In this document: piece after piece, positions 35,535 to 44,800 of the stretch | Position numbering within the stretch: the first letter of the stretch is position 1 | How the letters are laid out: each line of letters begins with the position of its first letter | Origin: Phycisphaerae bacterium | Lineage (GTDB): Bacteria; Planctomycetota; Phycisphaerae; UBA1845; UTPLA1 | DNA length: 64,000 nucleotides | Direction of reading: 5' to 3' | Assembly: GCA_035275405.1 (NCBI GenBank) | Contig: DATEMU010000015.1 | Span: forward strand, 310,001 to 374,000 | Notes under the pieces: model-generated | What the model was told of the DNA's origin: nothing | What the model saw: only the letters and a program-made list of their open reading frames with translations | The model's database searches: none | Program-made: the position numbers and the translations under genes

Positions 35535-37937
35535 ATGGATAATCCCTGTCCCGACATCTTCGAACTCGAACAATTGGCGGATGGCGCCATGGAAGGTGGC
35601 CCGACCGGCCGAATAGGAACCCACCTCGCCGGCTGCGCATCGTGCCGGGATCGACTGAGCGACATCAAGGAAAACCTCGAACTGATCGCTCCCATGAACC
35701 GGGTCATGACGCGTCTGAAGATTTCTCCAAGCTCGTTTGGAATGCCGGAGTTTATCGGTGAATACCGAATCGTTCGGGAAATCGGCCGCGGGGGCATGGG
35801 CATCGTGTATGAAGCAGAGCAGCGCGATCCGAAGCGGGCGGTCGCCGTTAAGGTGCTGCACGCGGGGCTGGGGGTCGATGCGCGATTGGAGCGGATGTTT
35901 CGGCGCGAGGTGCACGTCCTGGGCCGGCTTAGGCATCCCGGCATTGCGGCGATTCACGAGGCGGGCCGGGCTGCGGATGGGCGGGCGTTCTTCGCCATGG
36001 AGCTTGTACAGGGGTCGGCACTGACGGCCTTTGTGCGCGCAAAGCGGCCACCCCTGCAACAACGACTCGGTCTTTTTCAGAGGGTGTGCGAAGCCATCGC
36101 GTACGCGCACCAACGCGGCGTGATCCATCGCGACCTGAAACCGTCGAATATCCTTGTGGATGCGGGCGGCGATCCCAAGGTCCTGGATTTCGGTCTGGCC
36201 AAGATTTTCGAATTGGAAGAAGGCGGCACACCGGTGACGGCGGTAACCGAGGAGGGGCGGATTCAGGGGACGCTTCCGTACATGAGCCCCGAGCAGGTAC
36301 GCGGCGATCCGGCGGAGGTCGATGTTCGCAGCGATATTTACTCGCTCGGCGTTGTGTTATACGAGCTGTTGACGGGCCGATTGCCCTACTCGATTGAACG
36401 CCGAAGTCTGCCGGAGGCGGCGCGGACCATTTGTGAGCAAGCGCCGGCGGCGCTTTCTAGCATCGACCGGGACTTGCGCGGCGATCTGGAGACGATTGTC
36501 CGCAAGGCGCTGGAGAAAGAGCCGGGCCAACGGTATTCCAGCGCGGCGGCACTGGCGGAGGACATCGGGCGGCTACTGGCCAATCAGCCGATCCTCGCTC
36601 GCCCTCCGACGATGACCTATCAACTGCGCAAACTGGTGGCCCGGCATAAGGTGCCCTTTGTATTGTTAGCGGCCATCGTCGCGTTGGCGACGGGATCCGC
36701 GATTGTGACGGGCGTTTTGTACGCCCGGGCGTCGACGAATCTCACGCGGGCCCGCGAGGCGGAGGCCCGGGCTGACGCGGATGCCCGGCGGGCCCGGCAT
36801 GAGGCGGAGGTCGCCACAACGATCAAGGACTTCCTGATGGCGACGTTCCGCGTCTCCGATCCCGAAGTGGGACAGGGAACGACGGTGAGCGCGCGGCAGC
36901 TCCTGGATCGGGCCGCCGAGCGCGTGCGAAAGTACCAAGGCGTTGACGAGGAGGTGCAGGCGTCCATCATGCACACGATTGGCAGCGTCTATGCGAATCT
37001 GGGGCTCTACGTGGAAGCAGCGTCGCTCTTGCGCGAGGCGCTGACCTTGCGGCACGCGAAGGACCCAACGTCGACAGAGGTTGCCGATACCGCTTCCGAG
37101 TTGGCCGACATTTTGCGCCGGACCGGCGATGAAGAGGGTGCGCGCACGCTTTTTGAAGCGGCCGTGACGATCATGAAGCGGCGGGGGCGCGAGGATGATT
37201 TTCACATCCTGATGCTCCTGCAGAATCTGGCGGAACTCCGGGCGCAACAGGGCGATCTTCTGGGTGCGGAGGCGGCGTGTCGCGAGATCATCGCGGCGAT
37301 GCGAAAGTCGGCGAATGGGGAGATTGGATTGCCGGCAGCGCTGAATACCCTGGCGGGCGTGCTGGCGGAGCTGGGACGTTATGAGGAAGCGGTTTCCGTT
37401 CAGGAGGAAGCGATCCAACGTCTAGCAGCCACGAAACATGTCGGTCCGGTCACGGTGCTCAAATACCGCGGGAACTTTGCGTGGCTCCTGGCGCTGGCGG
37501 GGCGACTCGATGAGGCAGAACCGCTGATCCGGGAGGTCCTGGCGGAGCGACGACGGGTTCTGCCGCCACGGCATCTGGAGATTGCGACGTCGTTGGTGAC
37601 GCTCGGTGTTGTTTGCCTCAAACGGGAGCGGGCCGATGAGGCGGAGCCGCTTTTCCAGGAAGCATTGAGTATTCGGCGGGATGCATTGGGCGAAAACGCA
37701 TTACCGGTGGCGGAGGTGATGGGATTTCTGGGCGAATGCTTCGTCGAGTTGGGGCGTTTTGATGACGCCGACAAGTCGCTGCGCGAAAGCTACGAACAAA
37801 TGCGTCGGAGTCCCGAGGCCCACTCCCTGATCCGCCGCGAGGGGGCCGAGCGACTGGCAAAGCTCTATGAGCGATGGGGGCGGGCAGAGATGGCCGCGGA
37901 ATGGCGGCGGCGCGCAGCGGATGGCGCCGGGCTTTGA
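35535..37937 (+). CDS. Membrane Ser/Thr protein kinase with zinc finger and TPR repeats
   Basis: 800 aa. The N-terminus carries C5 and H30-x3-C34-x2-C37, an anti-sigma-like zinc finger fused to the kinase. Kinase domain about 76-345: IGRGGMGIVYEA, the invariant Lys in VAVKVL, HRDLKPSNIL and DFGLAKI. A transmembrane helix follows (about 374-397), then TPR units to about 780 in the outside or periplasmic part. The finger could bind the sigma factor encoded just upstream and phosphorylation could control it (inference). Confidence 0.92.
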   Translation: MDNPCPDIFELEQLADGAMEGGPTGRIGTHLAGCASCRDRLSDIKENLELIAPMNRVMTRLKISPSSFGMPEFIGEYRIVREIGRGGMGIVYEAEQRDPKRAVAVKVLHAGLGVDARLERMFRREVHVLGRLRHPGIAAIHEAGRAADGRAFFAMELVQGSALTAFVRAKRPPLQQRLGLFQRVCEAIAYAHQRGVIHRDLKPSNILVDAGGDPKVLDFGLAKIFELEEGGTPVTAVTEEGRIQGTLPYMSPEQVRGDPAEVDVRSDIYSLGVVLYELLTGRLPYSIERRSLPEAARTICEQAPAALSSIDRDLRGDLETIVRKALEKEPGQRYSSAAALAEDIGRLLANQPILARPPTMTYQLRKLVARHKVPFVLLAAIVALATGSAIVTGVLYARASTNLTRAREAEARADADARRARHEAEVATTIKDFLMATFRVSDPEVGQGTTVSARQLLDRAAERVRKYQGVDEEVQASIMHTIGSVYANLGLYVEAASLLREALTLRHAKDPTSTEVADTASELADILRRTGDEEGARTLFEAAVTIMKRRGREDDFHILMLLQNLAELRAQQGDLLGAEAACREIIAAMRKSANGEIGLPAALNTLAGVLAELGRYEEAVSVQEEAIQRLAATKHVGPVTVLKYRGNFAWLLALAGRLDEAEPLIREVLAERRRVLPPRHLEIATSLVTLGVVCLKRERADEAEPLFQEALSIRRDALGENALPVAEVMGFLGECFVELGRFDDADKSLRESYEQMRRSPEAHSLIRREGAERLAKLYERWGRAEMAAEWRRRAADGAGL

Positions 37938-37976
37938 TTCGCGAGCGCGTGGTCACATCACTTTCGTTCTGCTTAC

Positions 37977-40868
37977 CTAATCCGCGCGGACCCGGTCCAG
38001 GTTCTTGCGGGTGCGATCGATCCGGGGGTCCGACGGCGCGAGCCGGAGTTGCTGGATTTCCAGGGCTTCTTTGAAGCAGGTGCGCGCCTCCTGGCTGTCG
38101 CCTCGCTTCAGGAGGATTTCACCGAGTTCGACGAGACAGACGGAGAGGTTCGGATGCTGCCGGCGCTCCAGGCCGCGCTCGATGTCAATCGCGTCGCGCA
38201 GACGCGATTCGGCGGATTGGGCATCACCCTGTGAACGATCGATGATCGCCAGACGGGCGAGGGCCCACGCACTGTCGGCGTGATCGGGACCCCAGCGCTT
38301 GCTCAGACTTTCGAGCGCACTTTGGCAGAGTTGAGTCGCTTCCGGTTGATCCGTCGGCAGTACGCCGGCCAGCCAGATTTGGGCGACGGCGGTTTCGGGG
38401 TGCGTGGGCCCCAGGCGATCACGGCGAATATCCAAGGCTTCGCGAATTAGTCCTTCGGCGGCGGCGCGGTCGCCACGTAGTGCCGCGATGCGGCCCAGGC
38501 CGATGAGGGCATTAGTCATCTTGGGATGGCGATCACCAAACAAGGCCCGCCAACATTCCTCCGCGTCGTCGTAGAGCTTCTTCGCTTCCTCCGGACGGTT
38601 CATCTCCAATAGCACAGCCGCGAGGTTTTGGCAGGCATAGCCCTTGGCGCGATGGTGGATTTTCGAGGCTCCTCCCCATTTCTCGTAGACGATCCGGCAC
38701 AACGGTTCCGCCTCTCGATAGCGTCCCTGTTCCCTCAAAAATGTCGCATAGTTGTTCTTGGTGAGATTGCTGTCGCTCTCTCCGGCGACGCGTTCTTCCA
38801 TTTCGACGGACTCGACGAACAGCGTTTCGGCCTCCACCGCCGCGCCGCGCGCGGCAAGCAGGTTGGCCAAATCGGACAGGGCATGGGAAAGCGTCCGGTG
38901 ACCGTCGGGGAAGAGCTTGCGCAGGATGCGGACCTGTTCGCGATGCATCGACTCCGCCTGCTGGAATTGTCCCCATTGCGAGTAGATTTCTCCCAGGTTC
39001 GTCAACGTCTGGGCCACGTCAAAATGGTCATTCCCGTGAAGGCGGCGACGGATGGCCAGTGCTTCGACCAGGTGCGGCGCGGCCGTTTCGTAGCGACCCG
39101 CAGCGGTGAGCATTTCCGCGTAGCTGCTGAGCGCGGCCGCGAGGTGAAGGTCCTGGCCGGGCAGTGCCCGCCAAAGACGGATCGCCTCCTGATACCGGCG
39201 CTCCGCCTCCGGATATTCATTGCGTCGAAAGCGATTGTTGGCCAGGGCTCCCAGTGATTCGGCGACCGCAGGGTCTTTGTTTCCCAACAGTCGAACCCGC
39301 AGTTCGTATGCCTCGCGCAGTATCTTCTCGGCCTCCCTTGGATCCTCCCGGTGATCGGCCAACACTCCGACGAGGTGGAGCGTCGCCGCGTATGCGGCAT
39401 CCTCGTTGGCCGTCGATGATTGACGAAGGATCAACGCCCTTTGGGCGTGCCGCCGGCCCGCCTCGTATTGATCCAACGCCAAATAGCCGCGGGCCAGCGT
39501 CTCGTGCATGGAGGCCAGCGTCGCTGCATCATCGGCCAGTTCGGTTTCCAGATTCTCCGCCGCGCGGTCCAGCAGGTCTCGGACGGAGACGTTGGCGCCG
39601 ACGGCGCGGGGATCGATCGACTCGATCATGCTGGTGAGGTAGGCGCTGATGCGCTCGGCACGTCGAGCCTGGGTTCGCGCGGCATCGCGCTGCCTGGCAA
39701 CCTGGGCTTTCTGGACGCCGAGCGTGAGGGCGGAGACGGCCATGACGAGGATCAGGGCCGCGCCGAGCGCAGCGGGAACCTTGTGCCGAAGTATGAGCTT
39801 GCGGAGCTGGTACAGGCCGCTGGGCGGCCGAGCAAGGATGGGCAGATTGGTCAAGTACCGGTCAATGTCTTCGGCAAAGGCTGCGGCGCTGGGATAGCGT
39901 TCAGAAGGTCCCTTGGCGAGCGCCTTGAGAATAATGGTTTCAAGGTCGCCGCGAAGACCGGGATGCGCAGCGCTGGGGTGCGCGACCGGTCGATCGCTGA
40001 TGGTGCGCACGGCTTCCGCCCAGGCCGAAGTCTTGACTTCATAGGGCCTCGCACCGGTCAGTAATTCGTAAAGGATGAGCCCCAGCGTATAGACGTCGCT
40101 GCGGACGTCGACGGCCTCGGTCTCGCCGCGCGCCTGCTCGGGACTCATGTATGCCAGCGTACCGAGGAGGCGGCCGCTCTCAGTCACATTCGTGCCCAGT
40201 TCGCCGTCAGGATCGTGCAACCGGGCCAGACCGAAGTCGAGAATCTTGGGGTTGCCGGTGTCGTCAATGAGGATATTGGATGGCTTAAGGTCGCGATGGA
40301 TCACGCCGCGTTGGTGGGCGTAGCTGATCGCCTCGCAGATTTTCTTGAACAGGACCAACGCATCGGCCGAAGGGCGGGAAGCGCCGCAAGGTCGGCACCA
40401 CTCGCGCAGCGGCCGCCCGTTCACCAGCTCCATTGCAAAATAGTCCTGCCCCGCATCGGTCTGTCCGGCGTCGTAAATCGTGGCGATAAAGGGATGTTTG
40501 AGTCGAGCCAGCAATTGCACTTCGCGGCGGAAGAGCTTGACATGAGTGGGGTCCGAGTCCGAGCGGCGAAGCATGACCTTCAGGGCGACGGATCGCCCGG
40601 TCGACTCTTGCCGCGCCTCGTACACGACGCCCATACCGCCGCGGCCGATCTCACGGACGATCGTGTAATCGCCGGTGACCATCTCGATCGGTGGCGCTGA
40701 GGCCGGCGGCTGATAGAGGTTAGCCAACGCGGCGCCGAGGCTCGGCGCGCCGGCCTCATCGGGAGCCAGCGCGTCGATGGCCCCGGACGAACCTCTCCAA
40801 AAAGCGCGCAACGCTTCATCGACCGCTTCGGGAGAATTTGCGCCGGCGTCCGGATCTTCAAGCGTCAT
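37977..40868 (-). CDS. Membrane Ser/Thr protein kinase with long TPR array
   Basis: 963 aa. Kinase domain about 67-335: IGRGGMGVVYEARQ, the Lys in VALKVML, HRDLKPSNIL and DFGLARL. Transmembrane helix about 365-390. A coiled segment (QKAQVARQRDAARTQARRAE) and about ten TPR units run to the end. Its start overlaps the end of the sigma gene at 40858 by 11 nt, so translation is coupled. It lacks the N-terminal zinc finger of its neighbour but is otherwise a paralogue. The two kinases converge with 39 nt between stops. Confidence 0.92.
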   Translation of the reverse strand: MTLEDPDAGANSPEAVDEALRAFWRGSSGAIDALAPDEAGAPSLGAALANLYQPPASAPPIEMVTGDYTIVREIGRGGMGVVYEARQESTGRSVALKVMLRRSDSDPTHVKLFRREVQLLARLKHPFIATIYDAGQTDAGQDYFAMELVNGRPLREWCRPCGASRPSADALVLFKKICEAISYAHQRGVIHRDLKPSNILIDDTGNPKILDFGLARLHDPDGELGTNVTESGRLLGTLAYMSPEQARGETEAVDVRSDVYTLGLILYELLTGARPYEVKTSAWAEAVRTISDRPVAHPSAAHPGLRGDLETIILKALAKGPSERYPSAAAFAEDIDRYLTNLPILARPPSGLYQLRKLILRHKVPAALGAALILVMAVSALTLGVQKAQVARQRDAARTQARRAERISAYLTSMIESIDPRAVGANVSVRDLLDRAAENLETELADDAATLASMHETLARGYLALDQYEAGRRHAQRALILRQSSTANEDAAYAATLHLVGVLADHREDPREAEKILREAYELRVRLLGNKDPAVAESLGALANNRFRRNEYPEAERRYQEAIRLWRALPGQDLHLAAALSSYAEMLTAAGRYETAAPHLVEALAIRRRLHGNDHFDVAQTLTNLGEIYSQWGQFQQAESMHREQVRILRKLFPDGHRTLSHALSDLANLLAARGAAVEAETLFVESVEMEERVAGESDSNLTKNNYATFLREQGRYREAEPLCRIVYEKWGGASKIHHRAKGYACQNLAAVLLEMNRPEEAKKLYDDAEECWRALFGDRHPKMTNALIGLGRIAALRGDRAAAEGLIREALDIRRDRLGPTHPETAVAQIWLAGVLPTDQPEATQLCQSALESLSKRWGPDHADSAWALARLAIIDRSQGDAQSAESRLRDAIDIERGLERRQHPNLSVCLVELGEILLKRGDSQEARTCFKEALEIQQLRLAPSDPRIDRTRKNLDRVRAD

Positions 40869-41505
40869 TGCGTGGGACCACCTTGCTTGAACCCGTCAGG
40901 TTTCGACGGAGCGTTCTGACCGCGCGGAGCAGGAGCATCGACGCCGCCGGCCTGCTGATGCCAAAATGTTCGGCGATATCCACGATGGGCAGTTGATCGA
41001 AAAAGGCCAGGGCGATCGCCGTACGATGCTCCTGTTTCAGATGTCCCATTTCCTCCAGGACGGCCCGAGTTTGTTCGGCCCGCGCGGCGACGCTGCGGGG
41101 CGAATGGTCCCTGGCGGCGACCAGGTCCTTCATAAACGCGACGCTGCTCAGTGCGGCGATGGAAGAGTCCAGCGAGGCGGCGGCGCGGCCCTGGGCGATG
41201 CGGCCGCTCTTTATGAAATCCGCCACACGCCGGCTCACGATGGTGGAGGCAAAGCGTTTCAAAGCCGCGACCACCGGGTTTCGTAGCGTTGGCAGTCCGG
41301 CGATGATGTCCATAAGCGCCTGCTGAGAGAGGTCCTCGACCGCATGGTCCTGGCTGATTCCGGGGGCCAATCGGACAAGCACCATGGCCCGAACTTGGGG
41401 CGCCAGCGCTTCGGCGATGGCCTCCCGAGCAGGCACCGACCCCTGGGTGGCCTCGAGTATCTGGGCATCAGTTACTGCTTCTGCGCCGAACATCTGAAAT
41501 GGCAA
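40858..41505 (-). CDS. ECF-like RNA polymerase sigma factor (kinase-linked)
   Basis: 215 aa (alternative ATG at 41493). Region 2: VRLAPGISQDHAVEDLSQQALMDIIAGL. Region 4: MGHLKQEHRTAIALAFFDQLPIVDIAEHFGISRPAASMLLLRAVRTLRR, with a normal helix-turn-helix. It shows little similarity to the sigma factor at 34919 although both sit next to TPR kinases. Translationally coupled to the kinase. Confidence 0.85.
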   Translation of the reverse strand: MPFQMFGAEAVTDAQILEATQGSVPAREAIAEALAPQVRAMVLVRLAPGISQDHAVEDLSQQALMDIIAGLPTLRNPVVAALKRFASTIVSRRVADFIKSGRIAQGRAAASLDSSIAALSSVAFMKDLVAARDHSPRSVAARAEQTRAVLEEMGHLKQEHRTAIALAFFDQLPIVDIAEHFGISRPAASMLLLRAVRTLRRNLTGSSKVVPRNDA

Positions 41506-41822
41506 TAGGTTATCAGATGCCTGCGCCAGCCGCCATTCGGCGCGGGATCGAAGTCAGTTCGTAAAATAATTGTCGTGGTCGCCTGGATGGGCGCAACGAA
41601 ATAAATTGTAAAAACACGCGTCACACCTCAAGAATGAGGAATTTGACAGGCAAAAGGGGCATTACAGGGTCGCCACAACCGGCAGGGCAAATATAGCAAT
41701 GGAAGGCCGCGGAGGTATAATACGGCCTGCTCGGATACCGCCGGTGCCGGCTGCAGGTAGCGGATGTCAGGTCGTGTTGTACGGGGCGATGGAACGCCCG
41801 CACGAGGGGAAGGAAGAGGCAC
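41506..41822. other. Intergenic stretch upstream of the subtilase cluster
   Basis: 317 nt between divergent genes. TATAAT lies at 41716-41721, 101 nt before the subtilase start, without a clear -35 at 17 nt. TTGACA at 41643-41648 is too far away to be its partner. No gene seen. Confidence 0.45.
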
Positions 41823-44800
41823 GTGGCTCGCGGGTTCCTGGGTTCTGCGCTCGCCTTGTGGGCGTTGGCTTTGAGTGCGCCTTCGCCTGCTCGCTCACAG
41901 GTTCGATGGCACAGCGGATCAACGTCGGTACCGGCGGCGACGCGCGATCAGATTCACTCTTCCATTCAAGCGTTGGCGACAAACGAAACGGATCGCCATG
42001 TCCTGGTCAAATTGGACGGGCCTGCACCGCGCGCGCTTGCCGCCCAATTGGCGGCCGATGGCCTGGTTCTCCTCGACTATGTCGGTGACGACGCCTATTT
42101 TGCGACACTACGGGCGACTCCTCAGAACGCCGAACGACTGGCAAATTCTCAAAGCGTCAAGAATGTGGTTGCCATCTCGTCGAGCTGGAAACTACATCCC
42201 GATTTGACGGCGGATCGCGTGCCCCCCTGGGCGATCGTTGGTCGAAACGGGCCCACTGCAAAGGTTGGAGCGATCGAGAAAACGGAAGCGGGAGCGGGAC
42301 TTACGATCGCCGCTTACGTCAAGTTGCATCCCGATGTTCGACTGGAGGTAGAGGGGGTTGAGGCCTGTCGCCGCCATGGAGCGAAGATCCGCTCCTACCT
42401 GTCGACGATCAACGGATTGGTCGTGGAGATGCCGCTGGCCAATGTCGCCGTGCTGGCGGAGGAAGACATTGTTGAATGGATCGAGCCGCCGCTGCCGCGC
42501 CTGGGCCCGACCAATAACGGGATTCGTGCGCGAGTTGGGGCCAACACCGCACAGGCTCCGCCCTACGGACTGACCGGCGCCGGCGTCACCGCCCTGGTTT
42601 ACGACTCCGGGACGGCGCGGGCCAGTCATGTTGATTTCGGGGGACGACTTTCGATCAGAGACGGCGCACCGCTTTACGAACATTCCACGCATGTGGCGGG
42701 GACGCTGGGGGGCAGCGGCGCGGCCAGCGGGGGACTTCACCGCGGAATGGCGCCCGGCGTGCAGATTGAATCGTATGGGTTTGAGCAGTCCGGTGGACCG
42801 GCGCCCGGATTTCTTTATACCGACCCCGGCGATCTCGAAGCGGACTACGGCGACGCGATTAATTCGCACGGGGCCAACCTCGCCAATAACTCGATCGGGA
42901 CTAACGTGGCGGTCAACGGTTTTCCATGTGAGTGGGAAGGGAATTACGGGTTGACCTCGTCGGTCATTGACGCCATTGCGCGGGGCTCGCTGGGCACTCC
43001 TCTGCCGATCGTCTGGGCAGCGGGGAATGAGAGGAAGTTCCCTTCGCGGTGTGGGGCGCTGTACGGAACCATTGCGCCACCTTCGGGCTCAAAGAATGCG
43101 CTCTGCGTGGGGGCCGTCAATTCCAACGACGATTCCATGACCAGCTTTTCCGGCTGGGGGCCCACCGACGACGGGCGGTTGAAGCCGGACATCTGCGCGC
43201 CGGGGTGCGAGGTCGGCGGCGATAACGGCGTCACCTCGACGTCGGGGTCAAGCGACGTGGCCTATTCGGTTTTCTGCGGAACGTCCATGGCGGCGCCGAC
43301 GGTCACCGGTCTGGGCGCCCTCCTGTTGGAGGACTATCGCGCGCAGTACCCGGAGCGGCCGGATTTTCGCAGCGCGACGTTGAAGGCCGTGCTGGCGCAT
43401 ACCGCAATCGATCTTGGTAATACGGGCCCGGATTATCAATTCGGGTATGGATCGGTTCGCGTGGTCCCCGCGATCGAGCAGCTCCGCAGCGGATATTTTG
43501 TGGAAGGGTCGTTGGAACTGGGATCGGTGTATCAGGCGAGCGTGACGGTGATCGATGGCGAGGCTCCCCTAAGGGTGACGCTGGCCTGGGACGATGCGCC
43601 GGCGGCGCCCAACGTCGTTACGACGCTGGTCAACGACCTGGAGCTGCGCGTCTACGATCCGACCGACGGCGTTCATTTTCCCTGGACCCTCGATGCGGCG
43701 AATCCCGCGGCGCCGGCGATACGCATCCAGGCCGATCACCTCAACAACATGGAACAGGTGGTCATTGATGGGCCGGCGCCGGGTGTCTATCGGATTGAAG
43801 TTACGGGCTTTACCCTGCCAATGGGTCCTCAGACCTTTTCGTTGTGCGCCTCCCCGAGGCTCGCCCCGTGTTCGAGCAGGGGAAGCCTGGCGATCGGCCG
43901 TTCCACCTATTCCTGCTTCGACAGCCTTACCGTGCAGGTCGTCGATTGCGACCTGAACGCGAACGACCAAACTGTGGAGACGACCACCGCGCACGTGGCG
44001 TCGGGAACGAACCCGATCGGATCGATGGTGCAATTGACGGAGTCCGCGGCAGACAGCGCGACGTTCACGGGGACGGTGCAACTGACCGAAACGTTAAGTC
44101 CCCGGATGGAGCGTGGGACGGAGTTTCTGATCCCCGAAGTCGTCGAAGGGGACCCCGAGTTGGTTGAGGTCTGGCGATTGTTGTCCGGCGAGCCAGGGGC
44201 CGAACTTCTAGTGACGCACGGCGATTCTGTCGCGGCCAGCTATGTCGATGCCGATGATGGGGAGGGCGGCAGCAACGTTATGGTCAGTGATTCCGCGAAC
44301 GTCGATTGCCAGGGGCCGGCGACGAACAATCTACAAGTGGCCTCGCTGGGTCCGCGGCGCGCGACAATCACCTTCGATACGGATGAACCCGTTTATGCGT
44401 CGCTCCTGTATGGGACGGATTGCGAGGCGCTGAGCAGCGTGGCGTCCTCCGGCGGGATTCGCACGCAGCATACGATCAATCTAAAAGACCTGGTCGAGAC
44501 AACAACGTACTATTATGTGGTCTGGATCATGGACGAGGCGGGAAATTTCAGCGTCGTGCCCAGCGACGAATCGTGCCTGTCGTTCACGACGCCGGTCGTG
44601 CCGGAATTTTTCACGGAGATATTCGAGAGCGACGACAACGATCTGGAAATGCGCTCGATCCTGTTCACGCCGGACGGCTCGGCGGATTTCTACACGGCCT
44701 GTGTCGAGCCGATCACCATTCTCCCGACGAATCCCACGGGCGGAACGGTCCTGGCCATGCCGGACGACGGCCCTCCCGTTACGATCAACGTTGGCGGCGG

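Noticed and set aside
41643..41721. TTGACA plus TATAAT as one promoter of subtilase copy 1
   Set aside because: The boxes are 67 nt apart, far from the 16-18 nt needed.
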